32,745 bases of DNA from positions 1-32,745 of the forward strand of contig QWOP01000041.1 of assembly GCA_003669605.1 (NCBI GenBank). Reading direction: 5' to 3'. The position numbers were made by a program, and so were the translations under genes. The notes under the pieces are model-generated. The model ran no database searches, was not told where the DNA came from, and saw only the letters and a list, made by a program, of their open reading frames with translations. Positions 1-8,572 of this stretch are shown one piece after another; the stretch's first letter is position 1, and each line of letters starts with the position of its first letter. This stretch comes from Planctomycetota bacterium. GTDB taxonomy: Bacteria; Planctomycetota; Planctomycetia; Pirellulales; UBA1268.

Positions 1-213
1 CAGCTGGAAGCGATGCTCGACGGCCCCATGCCAACTGACACTTCTGAGACGGTGGCCAGCCCAGCCGCCGCTGCGACATTCGCCCCTCCGCCGGTGGCGA
101 TCGCGGAAACATCCGCTGCAGCCGCCAACACGCCGGCCAGCCTGGCGACGGTGCCGCAGGAGCCGGTGGCCGAAATCGGACTCCTCGACGTGGCGCCAAT
201 CGAGGTCCGCTGA
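1..213 (+). CDS. C-terminal end of an unknown Ala/Pro-rich protein (partial)
   Basis: An open frame runs from the left edge of the window to a TGA at 211-213. About 70 residues are visible. They are rich in Ala, Pro, Thr and Val with no recognisable domain, as in a disordered C-terminal tail or linker. The reading frame is already open at base 1, so the gene almost certainly starts outside the window. A Met at base 13 could be an internal start, but nothing supports it. It converges on the TPM-domain gene, with only 23 bases between the two stops. No function can be assigned. Confidence 0.5.
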   Translation, partial: QLEAMLDGPMPTDTSETVASPAAAATFAPPPVAIAETSAAAANTPASLATVPQEPVAEIGLLDVAPIEVR

Positions 214-236
214 CTGCCGCCCCTCTGGATCAGCTG

Positions 237-2843
237 CTACCAGCTCCCTTCACTGGTGCGGGTCGACCACCCACCACCTGCGGAGTGGGAAGACGGCCCT
301 TGTCCCTGAGTCCTCTGCCCGCCTGAGCCCCCCATCGGCAGCGTCCGCCAGGGGTCGGGCCCGGCCAACGTGCCGCCAGGCAACTGCACCAGCCACGGAC
401 CAGAACCACGCGACATTCGGACGTAGGATTCCTCCATCTGCCGGCGCCGCACTTCCTGTTCCCGGGCGTGACGCCGCGACTGGGCCTCGGCGCTGGCTAC
501 CGCTTGGGCCTCTCCCGAGAGCCGCTGCGAATCGCTGGCGGCCTTGATGGCATCTTCGTACCGCTGTCTGGTGAGAAGCCCCTTCGCATCCTCCAGCGCC
601 GCCACGGCACTGCGGACATCCGGCTTCACGCCTTCGGCATACCAACTGGCAACGGAACGCACCTGCTTGTCGGCCTGCTCGATTTCCGCAAACCCCTGCC
701 GTGCCAGTCGCCCGTCGTCATCGGCCAGCTGCTCGGCGCGGCCGGCGGCCACGTCGGCAGCCTCGATCACCTGCCCTGTCCGCGGCAGGTCGGGCTGCTG
801 CATCGCCAGACCACGCCCGGCGACCTCAACCAACCGTCCCGCTTCACGGCACTGTTCGTTGGCCCGCACCCGGTCGGTCGATTCCTGTTGGAGCCGTCTG
901 CCGATGGCGCCCACTCGGCCGTTGACCGTCGCCAACTTCTCTGGCAACGATGCCCGCAGGTTGTCGAGTTCCGCCCGCCGGTCGCTGACTGCTGCATGGC
1001 AGCTCTCCACCCAGTCGAGTTGCCGCACAGCCTCCTCGACCAGTGCCAGGCCCCGCAAAAAGGACTGTCGGTGCGGCGTCGATGCCGCCTGCGCCTCGGC
1101 CACCATGGCCCGGGCACGCGACAGCCCCTCATCAGCCTTGGCGACATTGTCGGCCACCTCCGCCCACGATGACTCGGCATACGCACCACCGAGATGTTCC
1201 AGTGCCCGCAGCGAACCGGCGCGCCGCCCGGCGAGGACCTCGATCCGCGCGATGCAGCCAGGGAGAAGTTCCTCGACACGCGTTTTTGCCGCGACAACAT
1301 TCTCCAGCAGCGCCGCTCCTTCGGAAACGTTCTTCTCGGCCGCTTCGATGTTTTTCAGGGCAGCCTCGATCTCGCCGGCGTCCAGCAATTGTCCGGCCAA
1401 CGCTTCTTGCTCGCGGGCAGCCTGCACCTGGACCGCTGGATCAGCGCCGGGCTCAGAGAGCAGCCAGCCCTCGGCACGCTTCGCCCGGATCTGTTGATCG
1501 AGGTGGGCGGCCGCCTCGCCCCCCCTTCCCCGGCGGTCGTCTGCTGCTTCGAAGGCATCGATCCGGGCCACAGTCGCTGCGAGTTTGATGCGGGCCTCTT
1601 CCAGCTGGCCATGGGCCAGCACCGGATCGGACTCCAGATTCTGCTTGGACAGGCCCAGCCCGCGGGCGATGTCCGCGGTTGTTCCCTGGAACGACGCCGC
1701 TGAGCGCCCGCGGGCGGCAAACCCCGCCAGCCGCTTCCCCGCGGTCCCCAACGCCGCTTCGACGTCGGCAGCGAGGCCCCGCGCGGTTTCGTGCGCCGCT
1801 TCGAGAGTGTCCAGAGGCGTCCGGCACTCCGCGGCAACCTCGGCCAGCGGCGGCCGCGCCTCCGCAGAATCGAGAAGCGCAATCGCCTCCTCAGCGCGGC
1901 TCGTCCCCAGAGACGATTCCGACTTGATCGCTCGGTCGGCCTTCTCCCAGACCTCCATCAGCGACAGCCAGCGTTCACGGTACCGGCCCAGCGATGCCTG
2001 CACTCCCTCGTACGTCTCCCGCGTCTGCCCCTCCATAGGGGTGACAAAATCGGGGTCGGAGTGGGGCAGCATCCTGTGCCGCTCCCGCTGGCCATCGATC
2101 AGGTCGGAGAGCGCGACGACCTCCTGCTTGAATGTCGCCAGTTTCTCAGTCGCCACGCGCAGGCGCCGTTCGTGCCGCGACCGCTGTGCAAGCAGCCAGC
2201 CCAGCCCAGCCAGGCCAGCCAGACCGGCAGTGGCCAGGGGCAGCGTCTGGGTGCGGAACACCCGATCCCTCTGCTGCCGCGCGACTTTGAGATCGATCCG
2301 CTCCTTGACCCAGGCTTCGGTGGACTTGACCAGGCCGACCAATCCTCGATCGATGCGGCCATCCTGCGCCTGGGGCCGAAATACCTTCTCGATCAATTCG
2401 CGCTGGATTGTCTCCGGGTCGAGGCCGCTTTGGGTCTCCAGGCTCAAGGGGGCATGCATCGCCAGCCGGTGGCCGTTGACGTCCACGACAATCAGCACGT
2501 CCTGCGCAGGATCAAAGGCCGTGGTCGAAGACCCCGCCGCCGCTTCGCGGCCCCATCGCTCAAGGATGCCGTCGAGCACTTGTCGGGCAGAGCGCCCCTC
2601 CGCGCCGACGTCACCGACGATGATCACCCTGTAGTCGCGGTTGGTGTCGCGGTGAACGCGCTCGATCTCCGCGCGGAGATCATCGAATGTGTCGGGTATT
2701 CCCGACACAAACACCCGCTGCTGGGAATCGGCCATCACGGCTGGCAACGGATCCTGACCAGGGGCCGGAACCGCCACGGCGCTTGCCAGAACAACCATCC
2801 AAGCCACTGGCCACCAGTTGGTGCAGCAGATCGACTCCAGCAT
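237..2843 (-). CDS. TPM-domain membrane protein with a long coiled-coil C-terminal region
   Basis: This 868-residue protein starts with a hydrophobic signal or anchor segment (about residues 12-30). A TPM-type domain follows at about 44-185 (it contains VLIVVDVNGHRLAMH), then a transmembrane helix at 201-220 (LPLATAGLAGLAGLGWLLAQ). The TPM domain should therefore be outside the membrane and the rest in the cytoplasm. Residues 221 to about 800 are rich in Ala, Glu, Arg and Lys, with no Pro-rich breaks, and look like long coiled coils. The last 60 residues are rich in Gly, Ser and Trp. TPM proteins include YgcG-like proteins and photosystem II repair factors; the biochemical role of this fusion is unknown. 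The start is well supported: GGAGGA lies 4-5 bases before ATG. The long coil is much larger than in ordinary TPM proteins. It may form a separate unit with the small gene upstream (115-base gap). Confidence 0.75.
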   Translation of the reverse strand: MLESICCTNWWPVAWMVVLASAVAVPAPGQDPLPAVMADSQQRVFVSGIPDTFDDLRAEIERVHRDTNRDYRVIIVGDVGAEGRSARQVLDGILERWGREAAAGSSTTAFDPAQDVLIVVDVNGHRLAMHAPLSLETQSGLDPETIQRELIEKVFRPQAQDGRIDRGLVGLVKSTEAWVKERIDLKVARQQRDRVFRTQTLPLATAGLAGLAGLGWLLAQRSRHERRLRVATEKLATFKQEVVALSDLIDGQRERHRMLPHSDPDFVTPMEGQTRETYEGVQASLGRYRERWLSLMEVWEKADRAIKSESSLGTSRAEEAIALLDSAEARPPLAEVAAECRTPLDTLEAAHETARGLAADVEAALGTAGKRLAGFAARGRSAASFQGTTADIARGLGLSKQNLESDPVLAHGQLEEARIKLAATVARIDAFEAADDRRGRGGEAAAHLDQQIRAKRAEGWLLSEPGADPAVQVQAAREQEALAGQLLDAGEIEAALKNIEAAEKNVSEGAALLENVVAAKTRVEELLPGCIARIEVLAGRRAGSLRALEHLGGAYAESSWAEVADNVAKADEGLSRARAMVAEAQAASTPHRQSFLRGLALVEEAVRQLDWVESCHAAVSDRRAELDNLRASLPEKLATVNGRVGAIGRRLQQESTDRVRANEQCREAGRLVEVAGRGLAMQQPDLPRTGQVIEAADVAAGRAEQLADDDGRLARQGFAEIEQADKQVRSVASWYAEGVKPDVRSAVAALEDAKGLLTRQRYEDAIKAASDSQRLSGEAQAVASAEAQSRRHAREQEVRRRQMEESYVRMSRGSGPWLVQLPGGTLAGPDPWRTLPMGGSGGQRTQGQGPSSHSAGGGWSTRTSEGSW

Positions 2844-2958
2844 GATTCCTCCACCGGGGGCGTTGAATGACCAGACAATCCGCGGGCGGATCCCGACCCA
2901 TTCTACGGCTGCACCCTCCCGTCGCCATGCGGCAACGGGGCTGCCACGCCGCGGGACT

Positions 2959-3372
2959 TTAGCCAGTCGCTCCTCCGGCGACGATGACGACCGCCCCCCC
3001 AGCTGCCGTCCAGGCCACCAGCGGCAGTCCGGTGTCTGTCGCCGCCCTCCTTGCCGCCGCCATCACGGGCTCATCGCCGACGACCATGATCAGCCGGGCC
3101 TGGAGTCGGGCGGCTTCGGCTGCCAAAGCCTCAGCCTCAGCCGCCGCTGGCAACGGTCCGCAGACACGGACGCGGTGTGCCCAAGCCACGACGGCGAAAG
3201 ACTCGGCCCAGGCAGGGGCCTGTTGGCTGACAGACTCATTGCTGGCAACCACCAACACCGGCCCACTCAAGCCCAGTCCGCGGAGCGTCATCGCCAAGTC
3301 GCAGGCTGCGATCGGGATCGCAGGCGGGACCGCATCCGGGAAACTTCCAGGCTGCCGGGGGTTGGTGGCCAT
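2959..3372 (-). CDS. Small protein of unknown function, alpha/beta-like
   Basis: This 137-residue protein alternates hydrophobic strands (PVLVVASNES, FAVVAWAHRVRVCG, ARLIMVVGDE, GGAVVIVAGG) with Ala-rich helices, a pattern of a small Rossmann-like or receiver-like fold. No motif fixes a function. I prefer this frame over the overlapping plus-strand frames because its amino-acid pattern is that of a folded protein, whereas the others are Ala/Ser/Arg-rich shadows. No strong Shine-Dalgarno sequence precedes the ATG. It lies 115 bases upstream of the TPM-domain gene on the same strand, and a perfect inverted repeat (3389-3418) sits just before its start. Confidence 0.5.
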   Translation of the reverse strand: MATNPRQPGSFPDAVPPAIPIAACDLAMTLRGLGLSGPVLVVASNESVSQQAPAWAESFAVVAWAHRVRVCGPLPAAAEAEALAAEAARLQARLIMVVGDEPVMAAARRAATDTGLPLVAWTAAGGAVVIVAGGATG

Positions 3373-3388
3373 CGGCAGAGATGCTCTC

Positions 3389-3418
3389 GCGGAGTCCGTT
3401 TGGAACAGCGGACTCCGC
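3389..3418. repeat. Perfect 10-bp inverted repeat between two minus-strand genes
   Basis: GCGGAGTCCG at 3389-3398 and its exact complement CGGACTCCGC at 3409-3418 flank a 10-base loop. The repeat lies between the stop of the EF-hand gene (3471) and the start of the small unknown gene (3372), both on the minus strand. It could be a hairpin at the end of the EF-hand transcript. No T-run follows on either strand, so a classical intrinsic terminator is not supported; an operator for the downstream gene is the alternative. Confidence 0.6.
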
Positions 3419-3470
3419 TTGAAAACGGACGTGACAATTGGCCCCCGCTTGCCAACGCCTCGCAGCCCCG

Positions 3471-4934
3471 TTAACGAACCCCCACGCTGCGGGCTGGAGC
3501 GGATGGAGGTGAGGCCAGTCTACCGATCCCCACTCCGCCACCCGATGCGGCAGAATCGGCACGCACCGAACGCGCCGCATTGGAACTCCCCCGCTGCGTG
3601 GCAAGTCCGGCACGGGCCGTTGTTGTTCCGGACTGTGTGAGTGCTTTGTTGTCGCTTCGGGAAGGACCGCCACCCGCACGGGAAAACGTTCCCCCCAGCG
3701 GTGATGGCGCGACACGCGGGGGGGGCGTTACGGACCGGGAAGAGGGTTCCGCAGCCGGCTGCCGCTGGCGGAGGCTGGTGTGCACTCGGGGGCCGGGCGC
3801 CGCCGCGACTTCGTCAGACTGCTCGTTGATCCGTCGGCCGGCCTGTAAGACCCGATCGGACTCGCCACCATACCCAGGGCGGGCCGCGATCCCACCGCCC
3901 CGCAGACCGCCAGCCAACGGGGCGAAGGTGCCACCCCGCAGACCACCATCGGCGGAGATCCCACCTTGGTCGAGACCGTTGGCCTCCAGAGCGCTTGTCA
4001 GCACCACGCTCGCCTCCCCGCCGAGAGGGCGCCGGTCACGGACGGCTTTCTCCGGACGCAGGGCGTTGCCGTCGATGTCCTTTTCAGGAGGATTGTCCCC
4101 CGATTCGGTCACTTCCGTGAGTGCCTTTTCAACGCGGTTCATCTCGGGAGTCGCCTGGCCAGCCAGGCGAGATTCATAGTCCAAACCGGCCTCTGATGGG
4201 CTGAGTGCACCGTCCAGATCGGGTAGCTTTGTGAGGGAGTCGATCCTCTCTTGATATGTCGGTACGGCAGCCTCTTGGTCGGGCTCCTGATCCTCGTCGG
4301 CGTCGAGATTGAGACTCTCATCAAGCCCTCCCATCGCCGCCCGGACGATCCGGTTGCGCCGCTCGCGCGATGACGCGATCGACTCCTCGAGGTCGTCGAT
4401 GACTCCGTCTTTATTCTGATCGATTTCCTGGGCCATGGCTAAGGTTAATTGCCTCCGGGCGCCCACGTCGAGGCCGTCGGTATCCACATGCACGACAAGT
4501 GGGGCGTTGGGATTGATGGCAACGGCATCGGTTTCCTTGACCACCAAGACTTTCTCATCGATCTCCTGCCAGAACGAGGAGCGGCCCGCTACGAATCCTT
4601 CCTTCATCGACTGGAGCAACTTGGGGGACAAGGCCCCCTGACCGCTGCCGAGCGCTCCTCCGGGTGCGCGGGCCCGCGGGCGATTGAATTCGCCAGGCGC
4701 TTTGTTGGTGCTCGAGGCCGACAAACCAGCCGGAGAGTCAGCCGCGATCGGTTCCCTCGGCAGGGAATCCTCGGCCCACAGCGGCGCTGCCAGCAGCATC
4801 AGGACCACGGCCGGAGCGAACGATCCCGGCAGGAGGCGACTGCCCCTCTTCCAGAACCGCTTTGCAACGAGCGGATCCCGGTCACCGGTCTTTTCACCAC
4901 CACAAGACCTTGGGCGTTTGCGCACGTACATCAT
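3471..4934 (-). CDS. Secreted EF-hand protein with a low-complexity Gly/Ser/Arg-rich C-terminus
   Basis: This 487-residue protein has a long basic N-terminus and then a hydrophobic segment (FAPAVVLMLLAAPLWAEDS, about 39-57) that looks like a signal peptide ending near Ala54. Residues 172-183 (DQNKDGVIDDLE) form a complete 12-residue EF-hand calcium-binding loop, with D172, N174, D176, G177, I179 and E183 in the canonical places. An acidic stretch (DADEDQEPDQE) follows. The last 200 residues are rich in Gly, Ser, Arg and Pro and include a repeated GGLRGG unit. The ATG at 4934 is preceded by GGAG with 7 bases of spacing; a second ATG follows at once. Single EF-hand loops are common in planctomycete exported proteins, but the role here is unknown. 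It lies downstream of a highly structured intergenic region. Confidence 0.65.
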   Translation of the reverse strand: MMYVRKRPRSCGGEKTGDRDPLVAKRFWKRGSRLLPGSFAPAVVLMLLAAPLWAEDSLPREPIAADSPAGLSASSTNKAPGEFNRPRARAPGGALGSGQGALSPKLLQSMKEGFVAGRSSFWQEIDEKVLVVKETDAVAINPNAPLVVHVDTDGLDVGARRQLTLAMAQEIDQNKDGVIDDLEESIASSRERRNRIVRAAMGGLDESLNLDADEDQEPDQEAAVPTYQERIDSLTKLPDLDGALSPSEAGLDYESRLAGQATPEMNRVEKALTEVTESGDNPPEKDIDGNALRPEKAVRDRRPLGGEASVVLTSALEANGLDQGGISADGGLRGGTFAPLAGGLRGGGIAARPGYGGESDRVLQAGRRINEQSDEVAAAPGPRVHTSLRQRQPAAEPSSRSVTPPPRVAPSPLGGTFSRAGGGPSRSDNKALTQSGTTTARAGLATQRGSSNAARSVRADSAASGGGVGIGRLASPPSAPARSVGVR

Positions 4935-4982
4935 GCTGCGACTCCGTTATGCGCAGGCTCGATCTCCCCACATCCATGGGGA

Positions 4983-5000
4983 CCGGTTCTCCAGAACCGG
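4983..5000. repeat. Perfect 8-bp inverted repeat with a 2-base centre (operator-like)
   Basis: CCGGTTCT at 4983-4990 and AGAACCGG at 4993-5000 are exact complements around CC. The 18-bp two-fold symmetric site is of the size bound by dimeric helix-turn-helix repressors. It lies 49-66 bases upstream of the EF-hand gene's start, where an operator would be expected. No regulator gene is adjacent, so the role is inferred from shape and place only. Confidence 0.5.
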
Positions 5001-5001
5001 C

Positions 5002-5093
5002 ATCAGCTCCGTCACCGACTATTTTCCGAACAGCGCGGCATACGCCGGCGCTGTCTGAAAAATGCTGCGGCACGTTATCAGCGCCGTCACCGA
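5002..5093. repeat. 17-bp direct repeats (16/17 identical) flanking a long hairpin
   Basis: ATCAGCTCCGTCACCGA at 5002-5018 recurs as ATCAGCGCCGTCACCGA at 5077-5093, 75 bases further on. Between them lies a long hairpin (5021-5063). Its arms pair over about 17 positions with two mismatches and one bulge around an ATAC loop, running from ATTTTC to GAAAAAT. This layout of direct repeats around a near-palindrome resembles a very small non-autonomous mobile element or a folded REP-like unit. It could equally be a regulatory array. No T-run follows on the minus strand, which argues against a simple intrinsic terminator for the ABC operon. Confidence 0.55.
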
Positions 5094-5151
5094 TTTGCCT
5101 ACTCCCCCCCCAAGTGGATTCTCCTCGCGGTGCTCGCCTGCACGGCCCGGC

Positions 5152-5191
5152 AACGGCTTGAGAAAAGGCGTTTTGTCGGCCTCAAAGCGTT
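5152..5191. repeat. Imperfect 11-bp inverted repeat downstream of the ABC operon
   Basis: AACGGCTTGAG (5152-5162) pairs with CTCAAAGCGTT (5181-5191) at 9 of 11 positions. The 18-base centre can itself fold (AAAA GGCG TTTT). It lies about 115 bases after the last ATPase stop on the minus strand and may form part of the transcript end. The TTGAG/CTCAA arms and the AAC/GTT ends recall integron attC sites, but no full core sites are present, so I do not call it attC. Confidence 0.4.
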
Positions 5192-5304
5192 TGTTTGGAG
5201 GCGTTCTCCCACCGATACCGGGCCGCTTGGCAGCGATTCTCGAAAGTGGCCAGAGGCCCACTGGGGGGCCCGCCTCTCCGGGGGGCCACGCGTTCCCGGC
5301 AGGG

Positions 5305-6390
5305 CTATTCCCCTGTCAGCCGCTCTGCGAGGGCCACCGCGGCCAGGCTTACGTCCCCTGAAGCTTCGAGTTGTCTGCTCGCCACATGGCAGTGGACGAG
5401 ATGGCCGTGGGCACGCAGCGGCGGCGGATCTTGTTGCCGACAGACCGCTTCTGCCAGCGGGCAGCGGGGATGGAACCGACACCCGGACGGCGGTTGCGAA
5501 GGACTGGGAACATCGCCCGAGAGAATGATTCGCTTCCGCCTCCGCGCCGGATCGATCGCTGGCACGGCGGAGAGCAGGGCGATGGAGTAGGGGTGGAGTG
5601 GAGCCTGTGCCAGCTCCGCGGCAGTCGCCTGTTCCACAATCCTCCCCAGATACATCACCGCCACCTCGTCGGCGAATTGCTCGACGACCGATAAATCGTG
5701 GGAGATAAACAGGTAGGTGAGCCCGAGTTGCTCACGGAGATCAACCAGCAAGTTCACAACCTGCGCCTGGATCGAGACGTCGAGCGCCGAGATCGGCTCG
5801 TCGAGAACGACAAACTCCGGTTGGAGAATCAAGGCCCTGGCGATGGCGATCCGCTGCCGCTGCCCCCCCGAGAACTCGTGCGGATAGCGCTCCAGCGCCT
5901 CCCGATCGAGCCCGGTGCGCTCCAGGGCGACAGCTGCCGTTTCCCGGCGATCAGCCTGGGCTCCCATGGAGTGGATCACCAATCCCTCCTCGAGGATCGC
6001 CCGCACCGTCATCCGCGGATTTAAGGAACCATAGGGATCCTGGAAGACGATCTGCATCCGCCGCCGCTGGTCGCGAAGTGCTCTTCCCCCCAGTCGACCG
6101 ATGTCCGTGCCGCGGTACCGCACCGCCCCCCCGGTCGGCTCCACCAGACGGAGAATGCTCCGCCCCACCGTCGTTTTGCCGCAGCCACTCTCCCCCACCA
6201 GTCCCAGCGTCCGCCCACGCGGAATCGTAAAGCTCACGCCATCCACAGCCCGCACCTCGCCAACGCGGCGCCGGAGCAGTCCGCGGCGGATGGGAAAATG
6301 GGTCTGGAGGCCGTCAACCTCGAGGAGCGTCTCCACTGGCCCGGCGGCCTGGCGGAGGGAATCGCTGGGGAAGCCACCGTCACCGCTCAT
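5305..6390 (-). CDS. Oligopeptide/dipeptide ABC transporter ATP-binding protein (DppF/OppF type)
   Basis: This 361-residue cytoplasmic ATPase is one of two that power the importer encoded just upstream. All ABC elements are present: Walker [10 protein letters not shown] (66-74), Q-loop Gln117 (VFQDP), signature FSGGQ (173-177), Walker B VVLDEP (194-199) and H-loop His231. The C-terminal oligopeptide-transporter extension begins near 264 (PLHPYS). It carries Cys304, Cys310, Cys317 and Cys334, a spacing seen in Dpp/Opp ATPases that bind a [4Fe-4S] cluster. The start is the ATG at 6390, which overlaps the previous stop by 4 bases (ATGA); longer frames upstream are not needed. It is the last gene of the operon. 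The transported substrate cannot be told from the ATPase. Confidence 0.92.
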   Translation of the reverse strand: MSGDGGFPSDSLRQAAGPVETLLEVDGLQTHFPIRRGLLRRRVGEVRAVDGVSFTIPRGRTLGLVGESGCGKTTVGRSILRLVEPTGGAVRYRGTDIGRLGGRALRDQRRRMQIVFQDPYGSLNPRMTVRAILEEGLVIHSMGAQADRRETAAVALERTGLDREALERYPHEFSGGQRQRIAIARALILQPEFVVLDEPISALDVSIQAQVVNLLVDLREQLGLTYLFISHDLSVVEQFADEVAVMYLGRIVEQATAAELAQAPLHPYSIALLSAVPAIDPARRRKRIILSGDVPSPSQPPSGCRFHPRCPLAEAVCRQQDPPPLRAHGHLVHCHVASRQLEASGDVSLAAVALAERLTGE

Positions 6391-7448
6391 CGGCGCCCCC
6401 CTTCGGCGGCTGCCAGAATTCCATCGGCTTCGTGACAGCGGACAAAGTGACCGGGAAGAATCTCGCGCAGCGCCGGCATCTCTGCGGCGCAGCGCAGCAC
6501 GCTGATCGCTGCACACCGCGGATGGAACCGACACCCCGACGGGAAGTGCTGCGGCGCGGGCACCATCCCCGGAATCGTCTGCAGGCGTTCGGTCCGTCGC
6601 TGCCCAGGCTGCGGGCGGGAGGCGAGCAGCCCGATGGTGTAGGGATGGAGAGGGCGGGCGAAGAGTTCGGCGGCGCTTGCCTGCTCGACGATCTTCCCGG
6701 CGTACATCACCGCCACCTCGTCGCACGTCTCCGCCACCACCCCGAGATCATGCGTGATCAGGAGGATGGCGGCCCGGAGTCGGTGCCGCAAATCGGCCAA
6801 CAGATCGAGAATCTGTGCCTGGATGGTGACATCGAGTGCGGTGGTCGGCTCGTCGGCGATCACCAGGTCTGGGTCGCAGGCCAGCGCCATGGCAATCATC
6901 ACCCGCTGCCGCATCCCGCCGGAGAGCTGATGGGGATACTCGTCGAGGCGGCGCTGCGGATCGGCAAGCCGCACCAACCGCAGCATCTCCAGCGCCCGTC
7001 CCCGGGCCTCTTTGACCGAGAGCGGCCAGTGCAGTCGAACCGCCTCAGCGATCTGCGCGCCGATGGTGATCACCGGATTAAGGCTCGTCATCGGTTCCTG
7101 GAAGATCATGCCGATCCGCCCGCCGCGGACACCGCGCAGCTGCCGCTCTGGGAGCGTCACCAAGTCGAGCGGCGGCCCGCCGGCAGCCTCCCCCTCCGCT
7201 GCGCTTGGATGGAGGAGAATCCGCCCCGATTCGATGCGGCCGGGCGCCGCGACGAGGCGGAGGATCGACATCGCGGTCACGCTCTTGCCGCAGCCGCTCT
7301 CTCCCACCAGCCCCAGCGTGCGGCCGCGTTCGATGACCAGCGACACCCCGTCCACCGCGGGCACGCGGCCGGATGGGGTGTGGAAGGCGGTGACGAGGTT
7401 CTCGATCTGCAACAGCCCCTGGGGCGGCTCGACGGCGGATGCGGTCAC
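6387..7448 (-). CDS. Oligopeptide/dipeptide ABC transporter ATP-binding protein (DppD/OppD type)
   Basis: This 353-residue ATPase is the partner of the DppF-type subunit, and the pair should form the heterodimeric motor of the importer. It has Walker A GESGCGKS (49-56), Q-loop Gln117 (IFQEP), signature LSGGM (175-179), Walker B LVIADEP (195-201) and His233. The C-terminal extension carries Cys306, Cys312, Cys320 and Cys338, the likely [4Fe-4S] ligands known in this family. LSGGMRQR is typical of the D subunit, whereas FSGGQRQR is typical of the F subunit. I chose the GTG at 7448 because it overlaps the permease stop by 4 bases (GTGA) and places the N-terminus just before the conserved domain. 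A longer frame reaching 7562 would run into the permease gene. Confidence 0.92.
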   Translation of the reverse strand: MTASAVEPPQGLLQIENLVTAFHTPSGRVPAVDGVSLVIERGRTLGLVGESGCGKSVTAMSILRLVAAPGRIESGRILLHPSAAEGEAAGGPPLDLVTLPERQLRGVRGGRIGMIFQEPMTSLNPVITIGAQIAEAVRLHWPLSVKEARGRALEMLRLVRLADPQRRLDEYPHQLSGGMRQRVMIAMALACDPDLVIADEPTTALDVTIQAQILDLLADLRHRLRAAILLITHDLGVVAETCDEVAVMYAGKIVEQASAAELFARPLHPYTIGLLASRPQPGQRRTERLQTIPGMVPAPQHFPSGCRFHPRCAAISVLRCAAEMPALREILPGHFVRCHEADGILAAAEGGRR

Positions 7449-8572
7449 TTCCGGGCCTCCCGCAGCCGCGGGTCGGTGGCCGCCTGCAGCCCCTCGCCGA
7501 CGAGGTTGTATGCCAGCACCGTGAGAAAAATAGCCATGCCGGGAAAGACCACCAGCCACCAACTGTGGAGGTTGCTACGGGCGTCGTTGAGCACCGCACC
7601 CCAACTGGCCGACGGCGGGGGGGTGCCGAAGCCGAGGAACGACAGCGAACTCTCCGTGAGGATCGCCGAGGCGATGCCGAAACTAATCGGCACGAGCACC
7701 GGAGCCAGCGCGTTGGGGAGGATGTGGCGGATCATGATCCGCAGCGGACCGGCTCCCGTGGCCCGGGCGGCGAGGACGAATTCGCTATTCCGGAGACGGA
7801 GGAACTCGGCCCTGGTCAGCCGGGCGATGCCGGTCCAGCCGGTGATCCCGAGAATGGCCATCGTCTTCCAGATCGTCGGCTTCTCTACGATCGCCATCAG
7901 CGCCAGGATGAGGACCAGCGTGGGGATGCACATCACCACCTCCGTGACCCGGCTGGCGAGCATGTCGACCCAACCACCGAAATACCCTCCCAACGCCCCA
8001 ACGATGATCCCGATCGACCCCGCAATTCCCATCGACACCAGTCCCACCAGCAATGCCGTCGTGGTGCCGTGGATCATCTTCGCCAGGACATCGACACCGT
8101 ACTGATCGGTGCCGAAGAGGTTCCAGCGGTTGGGACTCCCCTCGCCGCGGGTGGGATTGGCTGGCTGCCCCGGCCACTCGTTTTCGCGCACGGCCCGGTA
8201 GGGATCCTGGAAGAGCAGCGGCCACACCGCCCAACTGGCGGGATCCTTCTCCTGGAGATTGCGGGGATAGGCCCCGCGAAAGCGGTCATGGGTGAAAATC
8301 GCCGGCTCGAGCCGGCGATCGAAGTACGCCAGACAGGGGGCATAGAGACGCCCCTTGTAACGGCAGACCACCGGCTTGGTTCCGGCGATCGCCGGCGCAA
8401 ACACCGCCACTGCAAACAGGAACGTGACCAGCACCAGGGCGGACATCGCCAGCGGCCGGCAAGAAAAACGTCTCCAAGCCTCGGCCCAGAATCCCACCGA
8501 ACGCTGCCGGGCGACGCTTGCCAGGCCAGGGCTTCGTGCCTGCGACGGGGCGTTGGCAGCAGCGGGAGTCAT
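7445..8572 (-). CDS. Oligopeptide/dipeptide ABC transporter permease (DppC/OppC type)
   Basis: This 375-residue inner-membrane permease is the second channel subunit of the importer. A cytoplasmic N-terminus is followed by one helix (about 42-64). A large loop of about 100 residues comes next (to about 165; it contains [16 protein letters not shown] and [10 protein letters not shown]), then the five-helix BPD_transp_1 core. The ATPase-coupling EAA loop is clear ([17 protein letters not shown]), and the C-terminus has the usual GDGL-like end ([18 protein letters not shown]). The loop between the first helix and the core is longer than the 20-40 residues of typical DppC proteins. The start is the ATG at 8572, which overlaps the DppB-type stop by 4 bases (ATGA). 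It ends in a 4-base overlap with the next ATPase. Confidence 0.92.
   Translation of the reverse strand: MTPAAANAPSQARSPGLASVARQRSVGFWAEAWRRFSCRPLAMSALVLVTFLFAVAVFAPAIAGTKPVVCRYKGRLYAPCLAYFDRRLEPAIFTHDRFRGAYPRNLQEKDPASWAVWPLLFQDPYRAVRENEWPGQPANPTRGEGSPNRWNLFGTDQYGVDVLAKMIHGTTTALLVGLVSMGIAGSIGIIVGALGGYFGGWVDMLASRVTEVVMCIPTLVLILALMAIVEKPTIWKTMAILGITGWTGIARLTRAEFLRLRNSEFVLAARATGAGPLRIMIRHILPNALAPVLVPISFGIASAILTESSLSFLGFGTPPPSASWGAVLNDARSNLHSWWLVVFPGMAIFLTVLAYNLVGEGLQAATDPRLREARK

Larger units (their letters stand above)
4935..5304. other. Gene-free 370-bp region dense in inverted and direct repeats
   Basis: I see no convincing gene here; the short frames present have shadow-like composition. From left to right it holds: a short CCCCA/TGGGG hairpin (4966-4981), a perfect palindrome (4983-5000), a 17-bp direct repeat copy (5002-5018), a long imperfect hairpin (5021-5063), the second copy of the direct repeat (5077-5093), and an 11-bp imperfect inverted repeat (5152-5191). 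It separates the end of the ABC importer operon from the start of the EF-hand gene, both on the minus strand. It should therefore contain the operon's transcription end and the next gene's promoter and leader. Confidence 0.6.

Noticed and set aside
2984..3640. Plus-strand reading frame of 218 codons over the small unknown gene
   Set aside because: Its product is an Ala/Ser/Arg-rich mix without a folded pattern; the opposite strand reads as a plausible alpha/beta protein.
5019..5261. Minus-strand frame of 80 codons in the structured intergenic region
   Set aside because: It has no ribosome site or domain, and it covers the hairpin and direct-repeat elements.
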